Origin: Cyathus striatus | Taxonomy: Eukaryota > Basidiomycota > Agaricomycetes > Agaricales > Nidulariaceae | DNA: 64,000 nucleotides | NCBI GenBank assembly: GCA_025738555.1 | Contig: JAOVFP010000016.1 | Location: 1,860,001 to 1,924,000, forward strand | Reading direction: 5' to 3' | Shown: positions 24,529-35,275 of the stretch, in pieces | Position numbering within the stretch: position 1 is the first letter of the stretch | Layout: every line of letters starts with the position of its first letter | Notes under the pieces: generated by a model | What the model was told of the DNA's origin: nothing | Database searches by the model: none | What the model saw: only the letters and a program-made list of their open reading frames with translations | Translations under genes and position numbers: made by a program

Positions 24529-25782
24529 CTATCTGCTACATTTCTCTTCCAAAACACAATCTCTCCAAGCGGCATACATTAGCACAACGAAGCATTGTCC
24601 CTCTGGGCTACCTGAAGTAAACGGTTTCAGGTCGTACCACCCGAGAGGATTGACAGCTGGTGTAACTACACCGCTGACTGTGATGTGCGGACTACCATTC
24701 ACGTCGCGACCTCCTATAGTCTTCCGAACAGCGTCTGCCCACTGGGCATATGTCTTTCCAAATACATCGGGTCTCAAGACCGCCATCCTATACACAACAG
24801 CAGCCATAAGCGACGTACCCGATGTTTCTCCGAATCCATGGTTGTTTCTGTCAGTATTGTCGAGGTAGTTTCGCAACAATCCACCATCAGTAGGAGCGTG
24901 CATGACACCGTCGACTATTTCTTTTATATACCCTGTGAGTTCGTCAACTGCGTGGTTCCTCCAGCTAATGTTTAAGTTGGCTTTCATCACTGTTGCCAAA
25001 ACGCGCGTCATTCCGGCCGCAGCCCACGCGTTGCCTGTCGACCACAGTCCTTTGTCTTGACTTTGTGGTCCGATGATATGCTCCCAGACACCTTTGTACG
25101 GAGCTTTGGTATCGTGACGCAATATCTGACGATACAGACTACACTGCTTTACAGCTTCGTCAAGAAGCGTCAGGTTCTTCGTGTCAACTGCGTAATACGC
25201 TAGGAAAGGGGGTGCCATATAAATGAAATCCGCCCTTCGAAGTGATAGGTTAGCAAAACTTCCTATAGTTCTGTACTCCGAGTTGAAATCTTATACCTAC
25301 CACAATTCTGCCACAGATGCTCTATGTGATATAGCCCCATTCCAAAATCGCGGCGCCCTCCCCACCACATAACCCATCGACTGATGTACAGCCTTCGCAT
25401 ATGCTTGATCCGCCATCCCTAGTAACACTGCGCTGACGCCCAAGCTAACAGGATCACCGACCGCACCGTCTCCATTGGACAACCCGTCTTGTCCTCTACC
25501 TATCACGATCTTCTTCGACGCATACGCAAGCGATATCACGCTTTCCTTCTTCACTGTAGGAATTGGGAATGGCGCTGGACCGAAAACCGAAAGATGTGGG
25601 TCGTATAACTCTAACAACGCTTCAGCAGCAGTTCCATACTCCCAGGAATGCGATGGCAACGACATAGCTAGCCCTAGAATCTTCTTTATGTCGAACCCAG
25701 GTGAGAACGGAAATGCATCATATCCTAATACGCAATTGAAGACTGATACGAGCAGAACGCACGAAAGTAAGGAGGAGCGCAT
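24529..25782 (-). CDS. GH105-like six-hairpin glycoside hydrolase, copy 3
   Basis: Model complement(join(24529..25234,25301..25782)), 395 residues, with the same phase-2 intron (66 bases) inside the conserved Trp codon. The start MRSSLLSCVLLVSVFNCVLG is a textbook signal peptide, supporting secretion. The catalytic Asp by pattern is D163 in LWADFIYMAPPFLAYYA; GLWSTGNAWAAAGM, GLLRNYLD and FTSGSPEGQCFVVLMYAAWRDC follow. It is the most diverged of the three: the Gly before the conserved Trp is Ala here (GNAW), and a PYKGVW insertion precedes EHIIGPQSQD. An in-frame ATG upstream (25875) would bury the signal peptide and is unlikely. Confidence 0.9.
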
Positions 25783-25846
25783 GATGAATATTAGTGTGGC
25801 CGGGATAACTATACGATGATGTAAAAGAGAACGAACTTCACAGCGG

Positions 25847-25853
25847 TTTATAA
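25847..25853 (-). promoter_or_regulatory. TATA-like box of hydrolase copy 3
   Basis: TTATAAA on the minus strand, about 65-70 bases upstream of the signal-peptide ATG at 25782. This spacing also argues for that ATG over the upstream one. Confidence 0.45.
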
Positions 25854-25875
25854 CCACCAACTCTCTAAATCTCAT

Positions 25876-26548
25876 AACTTGGAGCTGGTTGTAAAGGGCA
25901 ACTTCTGAAGCGCAAGCTCTGCAGCGGATGGAGTAGGAAGACTAAGTTGGTTATATTGCCCTCAGGTAGCGTCCCGGAAGTGAATAGCAGGTCCTTGAGG
26001 AAGCGTTGTGAAGGTTTCTATTTATGCTCGCTGCATTTCGAGTTTACGCACACCAGGACGGGATGTCGTCATTACCCTTCTCATCCAGTCACTATGCATG
26101 TATACTTACTTTTCTTAGTGCTAGGGCAACACCCGCGTGTGTCATTTGACAGTGTTGTGCGACGAACAAGCTGACAGTTCCCGGTCTTATATTAATTTAT
26201 CTTGGATTTAGTTATAATTCAATTTCACTGACAGGCTCATTTGTACAAACCTCGTAATTCTTGAGTGCGCTGTATGCTACTCATAAGTACTCTAGGTATT
26301 CAAAAGCTAAGGTTCAATCATCGCCAAACTAAATTAGTATTGGTCGTTCAAACATAATGTAGACACAGATAAGACAAAGAAAAAGGTTAAAAACATTAGT
26401 TCTTTAGCAAAAACATTGCTGATCCTTCGTGACTCTAACTCTTAGGTCATATTTCTTATTAAGTAGGGCCCTGAGGATTATATCCAGGCGGATAGTAGCC
26501 ATAAGGAAAGGGGTAGTTATATGAAGCCTGTGATTGATCAGGCCGTAC
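25876..26548. other. Intergenic, no gene seen
   Basis: Separates hydrolase copy 3 from the first member of the minus-strand array. The ORF at 25947-26174 has no supporting features. Confidence 0.4.
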
Positions 26549-27120
26549 TTATTGTCCAGTGCCCTGAGGAGGCGCATATCCAGATGGAAGACCCGGAGTT
26601 GGATATCCTGTATTGTTCATAGGCTGAGGGAATTGAGGGAATGCATTCTGTGGATAGAAGGCATTGCTGTTTGATTGGTTGGCATGAATGTATTGCTGAT
26701 GATAGTATGTTTCATTGAGAGCCGAGGGGTCAAGTCCGAGGTTAGCCTGAGACTGGGAAGCATAAGTACCACTTGACGGTATCGGACTTAGAAGGCCATC
26801 TCTTGAAGGGTCATAACGGACAGTATACTTTACAAAATTAATTAGCAATTGTTCCTTTCGAATGCTGGTAAGTAAGTAAATATACGCACCAAACGATTCT
26901 GATCTATCCACTGAATTATACGGTCTATGATGATGGTAATGTTTTCATTTCCGGAGACAGTAATATCACACTCTGCCTCTTTGAACCAAATGTCGAATGC
27001 GAACATGCCGAGCTCACGTCTATTTCGCGCTTCAGCAAGGGCATCGAACCTTATCTTGGAAGCTGCCTTTACCTCATCTCTCATTCCGCTAGGAATTTTG
27101 GATACAGGATTCCGAGACAT
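26549..27120 (-). CDS. Array gene 1: small two-exon protein with Pro/Tyr/Gln tail
   Basis: Model complement(join(26549..26827,26890..27120)), 169 residues, one 62-base phase-0 intron. I recognise no known family. Exon 1 encodes a charged, helix-prone segment (SGMRDEVKAASKIRFDALAEA, then MFAFDIWFKEAECDI). Exon 2 is prion-like and rich in Tyr, Gln, Asn and Pro, with HQQYIHANQSNSNAFYPQ and the ending GYAPPQGTGQ. There is no signal peptide, membrane helix or catalytic motif. The start MSRNP compares with MSRSP of array gene 4, whose tail also contains a PHQGTG motif. A TATA box 93 bases upstream, together with the shared exon plan of four neighbours, supports a real gene. Confidence 0.6.
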
Positions 27121-27212
27121 CTTGAGTCTGTTGCTTTAGGTGTTTGAAAAGGTGATTTTAAGGGTGAAATATAATTGGAAGTTGCTATTTGAAAAAGAGA
27201 ATTGCGTAGGTA

Positions 27213-27218
27213 TTTATA
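27213..27218 (-). promoter_or_regulatory. TATA box of array gene 1
   Basis: TATAAA (in CTTATAAATACC) on the minus strand, 93 bases upstream of the ATG. All five array genes have an equivalent element at 67-93 bases. Confidence 0.5.
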
Positions 27219-27375
27219 AGTCTGGCTTTGTTAGAGCCTCAGAGAAGGATGAGTTTGGTCGATCTGTGGCGAGCTTACATGTGTGACGAGAATCATCAGG
27301 CGGAGAAGCAGAAGTGGTATATTATTATAACTGCTGTACATGCCTGCATTGTTATCGTATATGTGTTTGCAGGGA

Positions 27376-27418
27376 TTTTTTTTTTTTTTTTTTTTTTTTT
27401 GAATCCATGGTTTATTGT
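27376..27418 (-). repeat. 25-base A tract after AATAAA on the minus strand
   Basis: The plus strand has an uninterrupted run of 25 T at 27376-27400. Read on the minus strand this is an A tail preceded, 14 bases earlier, by AATAAA (in GACAATAAACCATGGATTC). This is how the 3' end of a retroposed transcript or poly(A)-tailed SINE looks. The candidate body extends toward higher coordinates. Confidence 0.4.
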
Positions 27419-28954
27419 CGGTTGTGGCAGGCCATATGTCACGACAGTGCGGCGCGGCTTACAGGCCGCTACTACATATGTAAGGTATCGTAGAAGTAGA
27501 GTAAAGTATTGTGCGAAATGAGAAAAAGCCAGTGTCGGGGGGTTGTGTGTGGACTCGGGAATACTACCCCCGCAGGGGAAGCACCAGGAGGTTTAGGGTT
27601 GCAGGGTTTTATGCGTCCAGACTATCAAACAGCTGTAGTATTCCAAAAAAAGTAGCAGAGCGAAGGGCTAGAAGCCGTCTTCACTGCAGTCGATGTAATG
27701 GACCTCCGGGGAACTCTATTTTCGTAGCTGACGCGCGTGTTGTCGCAGTACTGATGTAGATTAGTAAGTATGTCTCTAATTTTTTTGTTGACTCATGCAT
27801 ACAGGAAAATGACCACCATCCACATTTGGAGATTTGATGCCTGAACATGGAAGCTTCAAGAATATAGTTAGAAATTGTGCTAAGCGAAGAAGTCAAATAA
27901 AGCCCGTATAGAGCGATGGCTAACACGAGGCCTACCAGAGGAACCGTGTGGTAACATTTGTATTTCAACAGCATCCAGTGTATGTTTTATCATGTCTAAT
28001 CATGTTGCTGTAACCGGTGGCTATATCTGAGTATATGCATCAAGCATCGAGACAGGTGTAGCCCGTGTGGCGAATACAATAAGCGAATAAGTCACTTTAT
28101 CCCAAATGACTCTAGTCTTTGACCTGCGATCCAGAAATAAATCGATAACGAGGGAAAACAAACTCGAATATCTTCAAGTTTGGTATCATGGTCCGAAGTT
28201 GATGAACCGGGTCAGAGTGTTGAATTTGTACTTGAGACCATATTTAAGTATCACGGACATATCCATTTGGAGGATAAGGCCTTCACATCACTGTTGCGAC
28301 GTAATAATCTCTTACCATCGGCATGCTACACCTAGCCATCTAAAGAACAATGGAAATAATAGGCGACCTCTTATTGATCATCAATGATGCTGCACTGACG
28401 AAGAAATACAAGATAGCTGCGTTAGATTATACAATGGTAGCAGATCAAGGTTGGTAGTTAGTGCAAATACTGAGAAGTCCGGAGACACCTTTATGTGGAC
28501 ATCAATTCATCTTTATACCGGAAGGGTACATATATACTACAATGCCTTGACTCTGGTTAAAAATAGATTCTTGACACCATCACTTCATTGTTACAGTATC
28601 GCAGCATTAGGACAATGGAAAAGGAAAGCATATATAAGTATTGATGTGAAATTGTAACATGGAATATATTCGTAACTAAAACACAGGTGCAGACAGTGAC
28701 AGACATAGGAGATTGTGGCTAAATAACGATACTACATGCCTTGAAATAAGAAATACAAGTGGAGCTGAAAAATGAATTAATTGACTCGTGTATTTCACGA
28801 AATATTACTAGTGACTTTGCTGTATAAATAAATAGGTATGTAGGTACCTGCTGCTACTGAAACGGGTGGCGGTGGGGGCTTCAGTTTTGTTACAAAATGA
28901 AAGCACACGCGGCATTGAGTGGGAGTGGCGTTTCGCTGAGGAGGTGGTAGAGTA
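27419..28954. other. Spacer in the array, possible retroposon body at its left end
   Basis: No coding gene seen. Reading leftward on the minus strand toward the A tract at 27376-27400, a TAGTCTGGAC stretch near 27615 and ATTCCCGAGTCC near 27555 vaguely resemble Pol III box A and box B, which would fit a tRNA-derived SINE; this is weak. Confidence 0.3.
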
Positions 28955-29654
28955 TTAATACGGTTGATGTTGCCCGTTCTGATGGGCAGGTTTGTATCCT
29001 ACAGCTGGGGGAACATATTGAAATTGGTGTAAAGGCTGAGATATTCGAGGGATTACGTCGCTCGCAATTGAGTTTCTGAGTTGGGAGAATTCGGCCGGGG
29101 GACCTGACGAAAATTGTAGAGCATCTTGCTTGTGAGCTGGACATCCAGGAACACCAATGATTCTATATGTGCCAGTCAGGCTCTGTGGTTCTCGAGTATG
29201 TTCGGGAACTAAATGTAACAGCTCTCGGTAGCTTCTAGGCAAGTTATTGGTACTAGGCATTTCCTTCGCTATAAAATAGCTAAGAGGTAAAACACCCCAG
29301 TCATCGATCGATCCACTGCCTCCGAGCTTTATGTAGTTAATATGGTAGTTTCCACATATATGAGTAAGAAGTAAGACACACAATTCGTTTTTGTAATACC
29401 AATGTGATGGTTAACGCCACCGCGAGATCTTCGGTGGCACCACCTTTCGATTTGGCGGCTTTAAGGGAATGAGGATCTATATGAATTATTTTTACTGTAC
29501 GAAAAAAAGACTCGTCGAATGCGCCTAAGGCCTTTCGCTGCATCGTTGGATCGCCCGGGCATTGTCCCATCACAGCTTTAAAAAACATTTTATGACAAAT
29601 CTCCCGAACTTCTGGGGTGTTGGGTACAAGGGGCCATGGGCAAGTTTGGTGCAT
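28955..29654 (-). CDS. Array gene 2: small two-exon protein, closest to array gene 5
   Basis: Model complement(join(28955..29326,29382..29654)), 214 residues, one 55-base phase-0 intron. No known family. Exon 1 matches array gene 5 over its length: MFFKAV against LFFDEV, ALGAFDESFF against VLARFDEGYY, HIDPHSLKAA against HISPESLQAA, and VALTITLVL against VALTISMIL just before the splice. Exon 2 is polar and ends with HQFQYVPPAVGYKPAHQ, again like gene 5 (NQFQYVPPPATLNYQSTH). No signal peptide or membrane helix. The transcript leader ending at the TATA box is pyrimidine-rich. Confidence 0.65.
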
Positions 29655-29734
29655 GTTGGATTCAAGGTGAATTTAAGTTGTGTTGAATAGAGGAAGAGGT
29701 GAAAATGTTGCTGAGCTGAACAGTCAGGTAGGCT

Positions 29735-29740
29735 TTTATA
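29735..29740 (-). promoter_or_regulatory. TATA box of array gene 2
   Basis: TATAAA (in ATATATAAAAGCC) on the minus strand, 81 bases upstream of the ATG at 29654. Confidence 0.5.
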
Positions 29741-30283
29741 TATGTGGCATGAAGGATTGACTCACTGCATTGACTTGGCTTTGGCTCCTATATATAAATC
29801 CCGAAGCGCCTTCATTACATTCGTACTTACCTGTTCTGTTAATTGCCATTTATGACACCAACATTCTTCGTTCTTGGAATCTTGCTCACCACTATGCAAA
29901 GGCTTCAAGTGTGGGCTGCTTGAAATTGACTAAAGCGATGATAAATATAAGCTCGGAAACAAGAAACCCCCAAAGAATAGTACGAAACTAACTTAAAACA
30001 TTAAAAAGACCATGATTCCCGAGACCATGACAGGTGCCGGATTCATGCATAGGTCAGCTCACAACAGATCGACGTTTGACTGGGGTTAAAGACAAGGTTA
30101 ACCTGAGGTGTCAATAATATATTCTTGGTGCAACGTTAAATTTAACCCTACTGAGATGTGCATTGTGCGCGGAGCGCTCGAACCAGGTTCGGACAATGCT
30201 ACATACTTATGTATTGCTCGCTACTGTTAAGGTAAGTAAGTGTTAGTTCTCACTATCACCTGACCTTAACCCTGTCATGCCTC

Positions 30284-30520
30284 GGGTATCGTGTACCGGA
30301 ACCGCATGCCTCACCTTTTCGGCTTTTCCCTTAGACGGCAATGTCCTAATGGACAGTCATGGACCACTACGCCCCTTCACCATAGCTTACGTAATCAATT
30401 CAATTTCGTACGGGAACCCAGGCGGGAGTGTGGGAATGGCGACAAGAAATGGTCAAATTTCTCCTGTGAAAGTAGAGGAGTAGAAATAAAATGTTAAAAT
30501 GCTCACTAAGAACAGATACT
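30284..30520 (+). repeat. Repeat R1, inverted copy of R2
   Basis: The stretch starting TGTACCGGAACCGCATGC is closely similar to the reverse complement of 33400-33627, which reads TGTACCAGAACCGCATGC and continues through TAGCTTACGTAATCAA / TAGCTTACATAATCAA and CCTGTGAAAGTAGA / GCTGTAAAAGTGAA. A translation YRNRMPHLFGFSLRR parallels YQNRMLRIFNFMLR at the end of array gene 3. R1 itself has no surrounding gene, so it looks like a detached fragment of such a gene. Confidence 0.55.
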
Positions 30521-31085
30521 GATGGACAGAAGGAGTGAACTTACTTTCCAACAGCACAACTCGTTGAATTTAAGTAATATTTAAAGTGCTGGCCGGCATC
30601 GCCTTTCTGCAGCGCATTACGGTGTAGGCCCCACCGAAGTACAAACACAAACAAACAAAATCATGTGATTCTGGGACCAATCAACGATCTCTAATTTCCC
30701 AGGATACGCGTCGTGCTCTTTCTCTTTCTCCACCATCATGCATGCAACATTGCCGCTCTCCTGCATCAAGACGCTGCCACCGCACGAAGTTTTCAAGCTA
30801 CGTATTCAGGATAGTATCTCTGCATCCACCTCCTCACGTTTGATGACAGAACGAGAATGAAAATTATCAACCAACCGTCGCTTTGATGTGCGCGCAAGAG
30901 CTGGGTTATGGAGATGTCGCGAGTGGAAGGAAATAAATGACAGATAAAGGGGACTTGCAAGATATGGGTACGAGGGTGGGGGGCATATAGCAGCCTTTGT
31001 TTATGGTAGCATGTATTCACATGTATGTAGATGCTAATATATATATGTTATACATAATTTCAAATTTCAGTGCATGGGTTGATAT

Positions 31086-31182
31086 GAAATTGATGGGACA
31101 ATGGACTTATCACATGACGAGAGCGAGACGTTGTTTAGCTCTTAAGCCGAAAAAGGGAGGCATGCGGTTTAGGAACACCGTA
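31086..31182 (-). repeat. Repeat R3, inverted copy of R4
   Basis: About 97 bases containing GGGACAATGGACTTATCAC and GGCATGCGGTTTAGGAACAC. Its reverse complement matches 32245-32342 at roughly 80-85 percent by eye. On the minus strand it reads VFLNRMPPFFGLR, echoing the NRM motif of R1 and R2. Confidence 0.55.
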
Positions 31183-31389
31183 CTCGGGCCAAGCTCGGGC
31201 CATTCAATTTCAAATTTCAAGTTTTGTCGTACTACCGTGACGATCTTCAAGTACTCTTTGACTGTTCTCAACCTACTGAGCATTGGCCAGATTGTTTTGG
31301 CAAATTTTTTTGTACATTTTACGTCAACAAGTCTAAATTGGCGTTGACATCGACGTTGAAATAACGTGGAATCAATATTTATTCTCAAG

Positions 31390-31656
31390 TCAAAGAGAAT
31401 GTATATCATATTTGGGGTTCTCCGTTAGTATATTCGAATACATCTTCGTCACCGGTACTGGTGAAATCGATGTCGAAAGGTGACTGTTGTACTGTAAAAG
31501 ACGAAGAATATAATTCGCTGGTAACACAACATTCATCATAGGAACGAAACCGAGAATAACTGCGTACTTTCTCCCGTCGCTCTTGCCGAATCCACTTAAT
31601 GATACATCTTCATGTTCTAGTTCACGAAGAGAACTCTCAGCACAGCTCAACGCCTA
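31390..31656 (-). CDS. Possible isolated exon of an unknown gene
   Basis: An open frame begins at a good acceptor (TATGTAG then GCGTTGAGC) and reads ALSCAESSLRELEHEDVSL, GFGKSDGRKYAVILGFVP, to a stop at 31390. The composition is protein-like, but I find no partner exon or family. It sits between repeats R3 and R4 and could be cargo or debris of that inverted-repeat unit. Confidence 0.25.
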
Positions 31657-32244
31657 CATACGCAACGTTTGTTCTATTTCCTCTCAACATAGATCTTATG
31701 CATTCTGACATAATTGAACAATTTATACAGCAACAACTATACACCTTCTAGTCTAACTTCATGTCATTTTGGCTACATGTCTGCTCAAACGAAGCTATGC
31801 TGATCTGATTCTCCGTAGTAGGCATTCAAGATTTCCATTCACGACTATATGTGAAAGACATAAGTATATTTGGAGTAATATATCCAATTGATTACATTGA
31901 AAGATCAAACATAGGCGTAAACATAGGACATTGAAGACATCAATAACTAACGTTTAACTGATAGGCGAGCGATTCATCACAAATCACTTAACATGGATAT
32001 TCACCACATCGCCGTTCAAATTCTCTTATTAGGATCTCCCCAGTGGTTTGGATCCGTCGAGGTGTAACCGGTATTTGGACCTACACTCTGCCACTCTTCG
32101 ACAACATTGCTACTACCGAAACCCGCGCGTGTCGACAAACCTGTAAGTGCATATTGACCCGGGTAAACTGGTTGAACAGCATGTAGATCAGGTACTTGAG
32201 GATTTGATCTATCAGGTATCTTCGTTTGTACAGGACACGTCAGT

Positions 32245-32342
32245 TACGGTGTTCCTAAACCGTATGCCTCCCTCTTTTGGCTCAAGGCTAAGCGACGACT
32301 CACTCTCACCACGTGATGGGTCCATTGTCCTGTCAACGTTTC
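32245..32342 (+). repeat. Repeat R4, inverted copy of R3
   Basis: Reads TACGGTGTTCCTAAACCG, then CCTCCCTCTTTTGGCTCAAG and TGGGTCCATTGTCCTG, the reverse complement of R3 with scattered changes. The R3-R4 pair encloses about 1.06 kb. Confidence 0.55.
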
Positions 32343-33399
32343 AACTCTCGTCAATCTTATCAATTGAAGTACTTTTATAGTAAGTAGTACATACCTCAAT
32401 GGTGGAATTAATTGCAGATATTCGAGAATCGAGACACCACATTCTTCAAGGGGCTGGGGGAGATAGATATAAGTGCATAATATATATATAATTATATACT
32501 ATTAGATTTTATAAGTATGTACATGTAAATACACACTACCATAAATACAGGCCCCTACCAATGATTCATCCTACATACTTATCCATATTATCTTGCAACT
32601 CTCCTTTGTCCCTCATTTCCTTCCATTCACGACACCTCTACCACCATATGGCACATATGCGGTGCACCACGCCATCTGACCTCAACCTACACCCACCCAC
32701 ATGTCGATCCCTCTACCATGTCCCTACCTTCAAGTTATCACCTCGTCCCCACTTATCAGTAAGCCAAAACCCCTACAACTCCAACCATCCCAACCCACCT
32801 TGTACCGACTACCACCCTCCAAACCTCACTATTGGCTGAGCATTCATGCAGTTGAGGAAGGACACTGAGACAAGAGAGTGGTTCCGCTTAGCATTGAATG
32901 CATGTGTATCGATGATTGGCCTGGCAGTTGGTTGGGAGGTTTCATTCTCTTTCTGTCATCAAATGAGAGGAAGGCCGACATTCGAGATAAACACTTAACT
33001 TAAATAAGTCTGTCGGTGCAGAATGTGTCTTCATGAGAGAGAGTGGTGACACATGTGGTGGAGGAAGACAAAGAGCACAACGCGATCCCTGGGAGGCTGA
33101 GGTATGTTGGTCGGTCTCGGATATCACATGACATTATTTGCTACTATTTGGATTGGCCGGTGCGGGGAGCCTGGAGAGGAGAAACACAGTGTTCAGCTTG
33201 TATTCAACACTCAGTGCTCAGCACTTAAATTATTTAGATATAAAAATTAGGATGTATAGTACATGTATATATAAGAATAGAAAGCTTTAGGTATGTTCTC
33301 ATGCGATTTTCTTCCGAAATTTGGAGGGATTCGTCTTAGTAGTGTCCCAGCACTATAAGCCTTGTTTAAGCCTTAATCTCACTGTTGAACTGCTGTACT
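32343..33399. other. Spacer in the array, no gene seen
   Basis: Pyrimidine-rich stretch at 32560-32830 followed by AT-rich sequence. No supported ORF, RNA gene or repeat. Confidence 0.4.
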
Positions 33400-33627
33400 C
33401 GTGTTTTCTATCATTTTCCGTTAATACAGCATAGTATAACATATTTATCTGTTCTACCTTCACTTTTACAGCAGATAATTGATGGTTTCTTGCTATTTCC
33501 TGCACTCCCATTTGGTTCCCATGTAATATTGGTTGATTATGTAAGCTATTGTGAAGAGGCATGGCGGTCCATCAGGACGTTGGTCACCTAAGCATGAAGT
33601 TGAAAATACGAAGCATGCGGTTCTGGT
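33400..33627 (-). repeat. Repeat R2, inverted copy of R1, overlaps 3' end of array gene 3
   Basis: Minus-strand sequence from the last 14 codons of array gene 3 through its 3' flank is similar to R1 at 30284-30520. At the point where R1 reads CTTAGACGG, R2 reads CTTAGGTGA, so the array gene 3 frame ends where the R1 frame stays open. Confidence 0.55.
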
Positions 33628-34325
33628 ACACGCTAGTCAGTGGCGGCAGTCCCCAGTCTGATTGATTCGGAACAACAGGATGGGGAGGATGAAGGCTTTG
33701 GTTTGGAGGTTCACATGGGGTATATGATGAAAGTTGAAATTGAGTAGGATTGTGAACATTCTGGTATAACATAACAGGTTGAAGGTTTCTGAACTGGTAA
33801 CCAGAAATCAGTGGCCCCAAATGACATGCTGGAGATAAAGATGCAGGCAGGTGCATATAAGCGGTATAGAGCGACGGCGGTGGAGGAGAAACCTGGCTGT
33901 ATTGGTAAGTATAACTTCCTCTGCTAGTAGGTCCTGGAATATTCTGCGAATTCATCATACCTGTGGAGTGTTGGACAGCACTGTAACCATTATAGAGTCG
34001 GCCTATAGCCTACGTGTAGGCTAATATCAGTATTTTGATCCACATACTACTGAAAAATACATACCAGTAGCAGCTTTGTTTCCTTTATATATTCCCATAA
34101 AATTTGCCCCATACATTCTGCTGGTGTCAGTTCATGAGGCTGGAGCTCTAGTTCATTCTCACTGGGGACATCAACATCATGAAGTGCTTCGCTAAACCAG
34201 GTCATATTGAAGTCTTTCTCCAATGTGTCTTTTTCTTGGGATTGTAGGTTTATCACGGCCTTCTGAAGTATACTTTTGCAATACTTCTTGGCCTCCTCCT
34301 GTAGGCTAACAGGTACATGGGGCAT
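33584..34325 (-). CDS. Array gene 3: small two-exon protein with Pro/Tyr-rich tail
   Basis: Model complement(join(33584..33943,34065..34325)), 206 residues, one 121-base phase-0 intron, the longest in the family. No known family. The start MPHVPVSLQEEAKKYCKSI was chosen by comparison with the other members (a short N-terminus before a helix ending LQKAV, compare FFKAV in gene 2); an in-frame ATG at 34388 would add 21 residues. Exon 1 is acidic and helical. Exon 2 reads GSYTYQYSQVSPPPPSLYTAY and stays Pro/Tyr/Ser-rich. The last residues (YQNRMLRIFNFMLR) lie inside repeat R2, so the C-terminus may have changed recently. Confidence 0.55.
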
Positions 34326-34407
34326 ATTGGATTGTTGGTTGAGTTGAGTTAGTGAATGAAGTGGGGATTCATGAAATATGACATTCAAATAACATATTTA
34401 CTCACTC

Positions 34408-34413
34408 TTTATA
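34408..34413 (-). promoter_or_regulatory. TATA box of array gene 3
   Basis: TATAAA (in GCTATAAAGAG) on the minus strand, 83 bases upstream of the ATG at 34325. A MITE begins only 50 bases further upstream. Confidence 0.5.
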
Positions 34414-34462
34414 GCCCATGCATCGTTATAGCACCAGAGAAAGGAACAATTAGGTCTTTCGT

Positions 34463-34757
34463 TATACTGTACCATTACGACCAAGTGTTCAGTCACGTGT
34501 CACAAAGGGCGATGAACTTGAACAGATCCTGGGTTTGTCACGCGTCACAGAGGTACTTGAACAGGAGGTACAACAAGACTTACAAAAGGGTAAGTAACTG
34601 AAAAAATTTGGCACCTGTCGGCATGCTTGAACAGTTGTTAGGTGTGAACAGATAACACATTTGTCATGCATCACATGGACCTATGAACACTAGGTCCAGC
34701 TGATTGTAGATGTCACACTAAAAATGCGTGAACACTTGGTCGTAATGGTACAGTATA
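34463..34757. mobile_element. MITE with 29-bp perfect terminal inverted repeats
   Basis: The first 29 bases (34463-34491, beginning TATACTGTACCATTACG and ending AAGTGTTCA) are the exact reverse complement of 34729-34757. The unit is 295 bp and has no coding capacity. If the outermost TA is the duplicated target, termini would start CTGTACC, compatible with a Tc1/mariner-type MITE; this assignment is inference. The interior has repeated TTGAACAG and GTCACGCGTCAC-like words. It sits in the upstream region of array gene 3, just beyond the TATA box. Confidence 0.75.
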
Positions 34758-35275
34758 CTTAATGAGGATCCTCAGATGAACAGAAGCTGCGCTTGGCATG
34801 TCTATGAATACGTCCAGCATTGCTGTTTTGCTGTTCTGCATTCCTATTACTATTATATCGGAGGCCACCAGCATGCCGTAGCTTTTATAACTGTCTTGGA
34901 TGCTGACTTATGAATGGAAATGTCTTGAGCATGCCACAGTGAGGAGTTTAGATTTTTGGGCTTCTAGTCTTCGCCAGCTCTTGTTTATGAACTAGTTCGG
35001 GAGAAAGTTACCATGCCATAGTCCTTCGCTTATGAGTCGGAGTAAAACAATAAGTACAACAGCAATTGTTACTCTCCTTGCTCATACATATGTATAGACA
35101 AATCAGTATCTATTACCGACCTTACTTTGAGTTCACTGTGGCAAAATAAAAGATATTTATTAGGTTTTTAATTACATCTATCATCATCCCCAAGCTCAAG
35201 GCAGTTCTGATTGGGTACTGCTGTGGTTAAAACTGAACAACAGGCTACCTGGACTCAACAGCATGTTACTCAGGC

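Noticed and set aside
34463..34757. CRISPR-like array
   Set aside because: The repeats are terminal and inverted, with no regular spacers, and the genome is eukaryotic.
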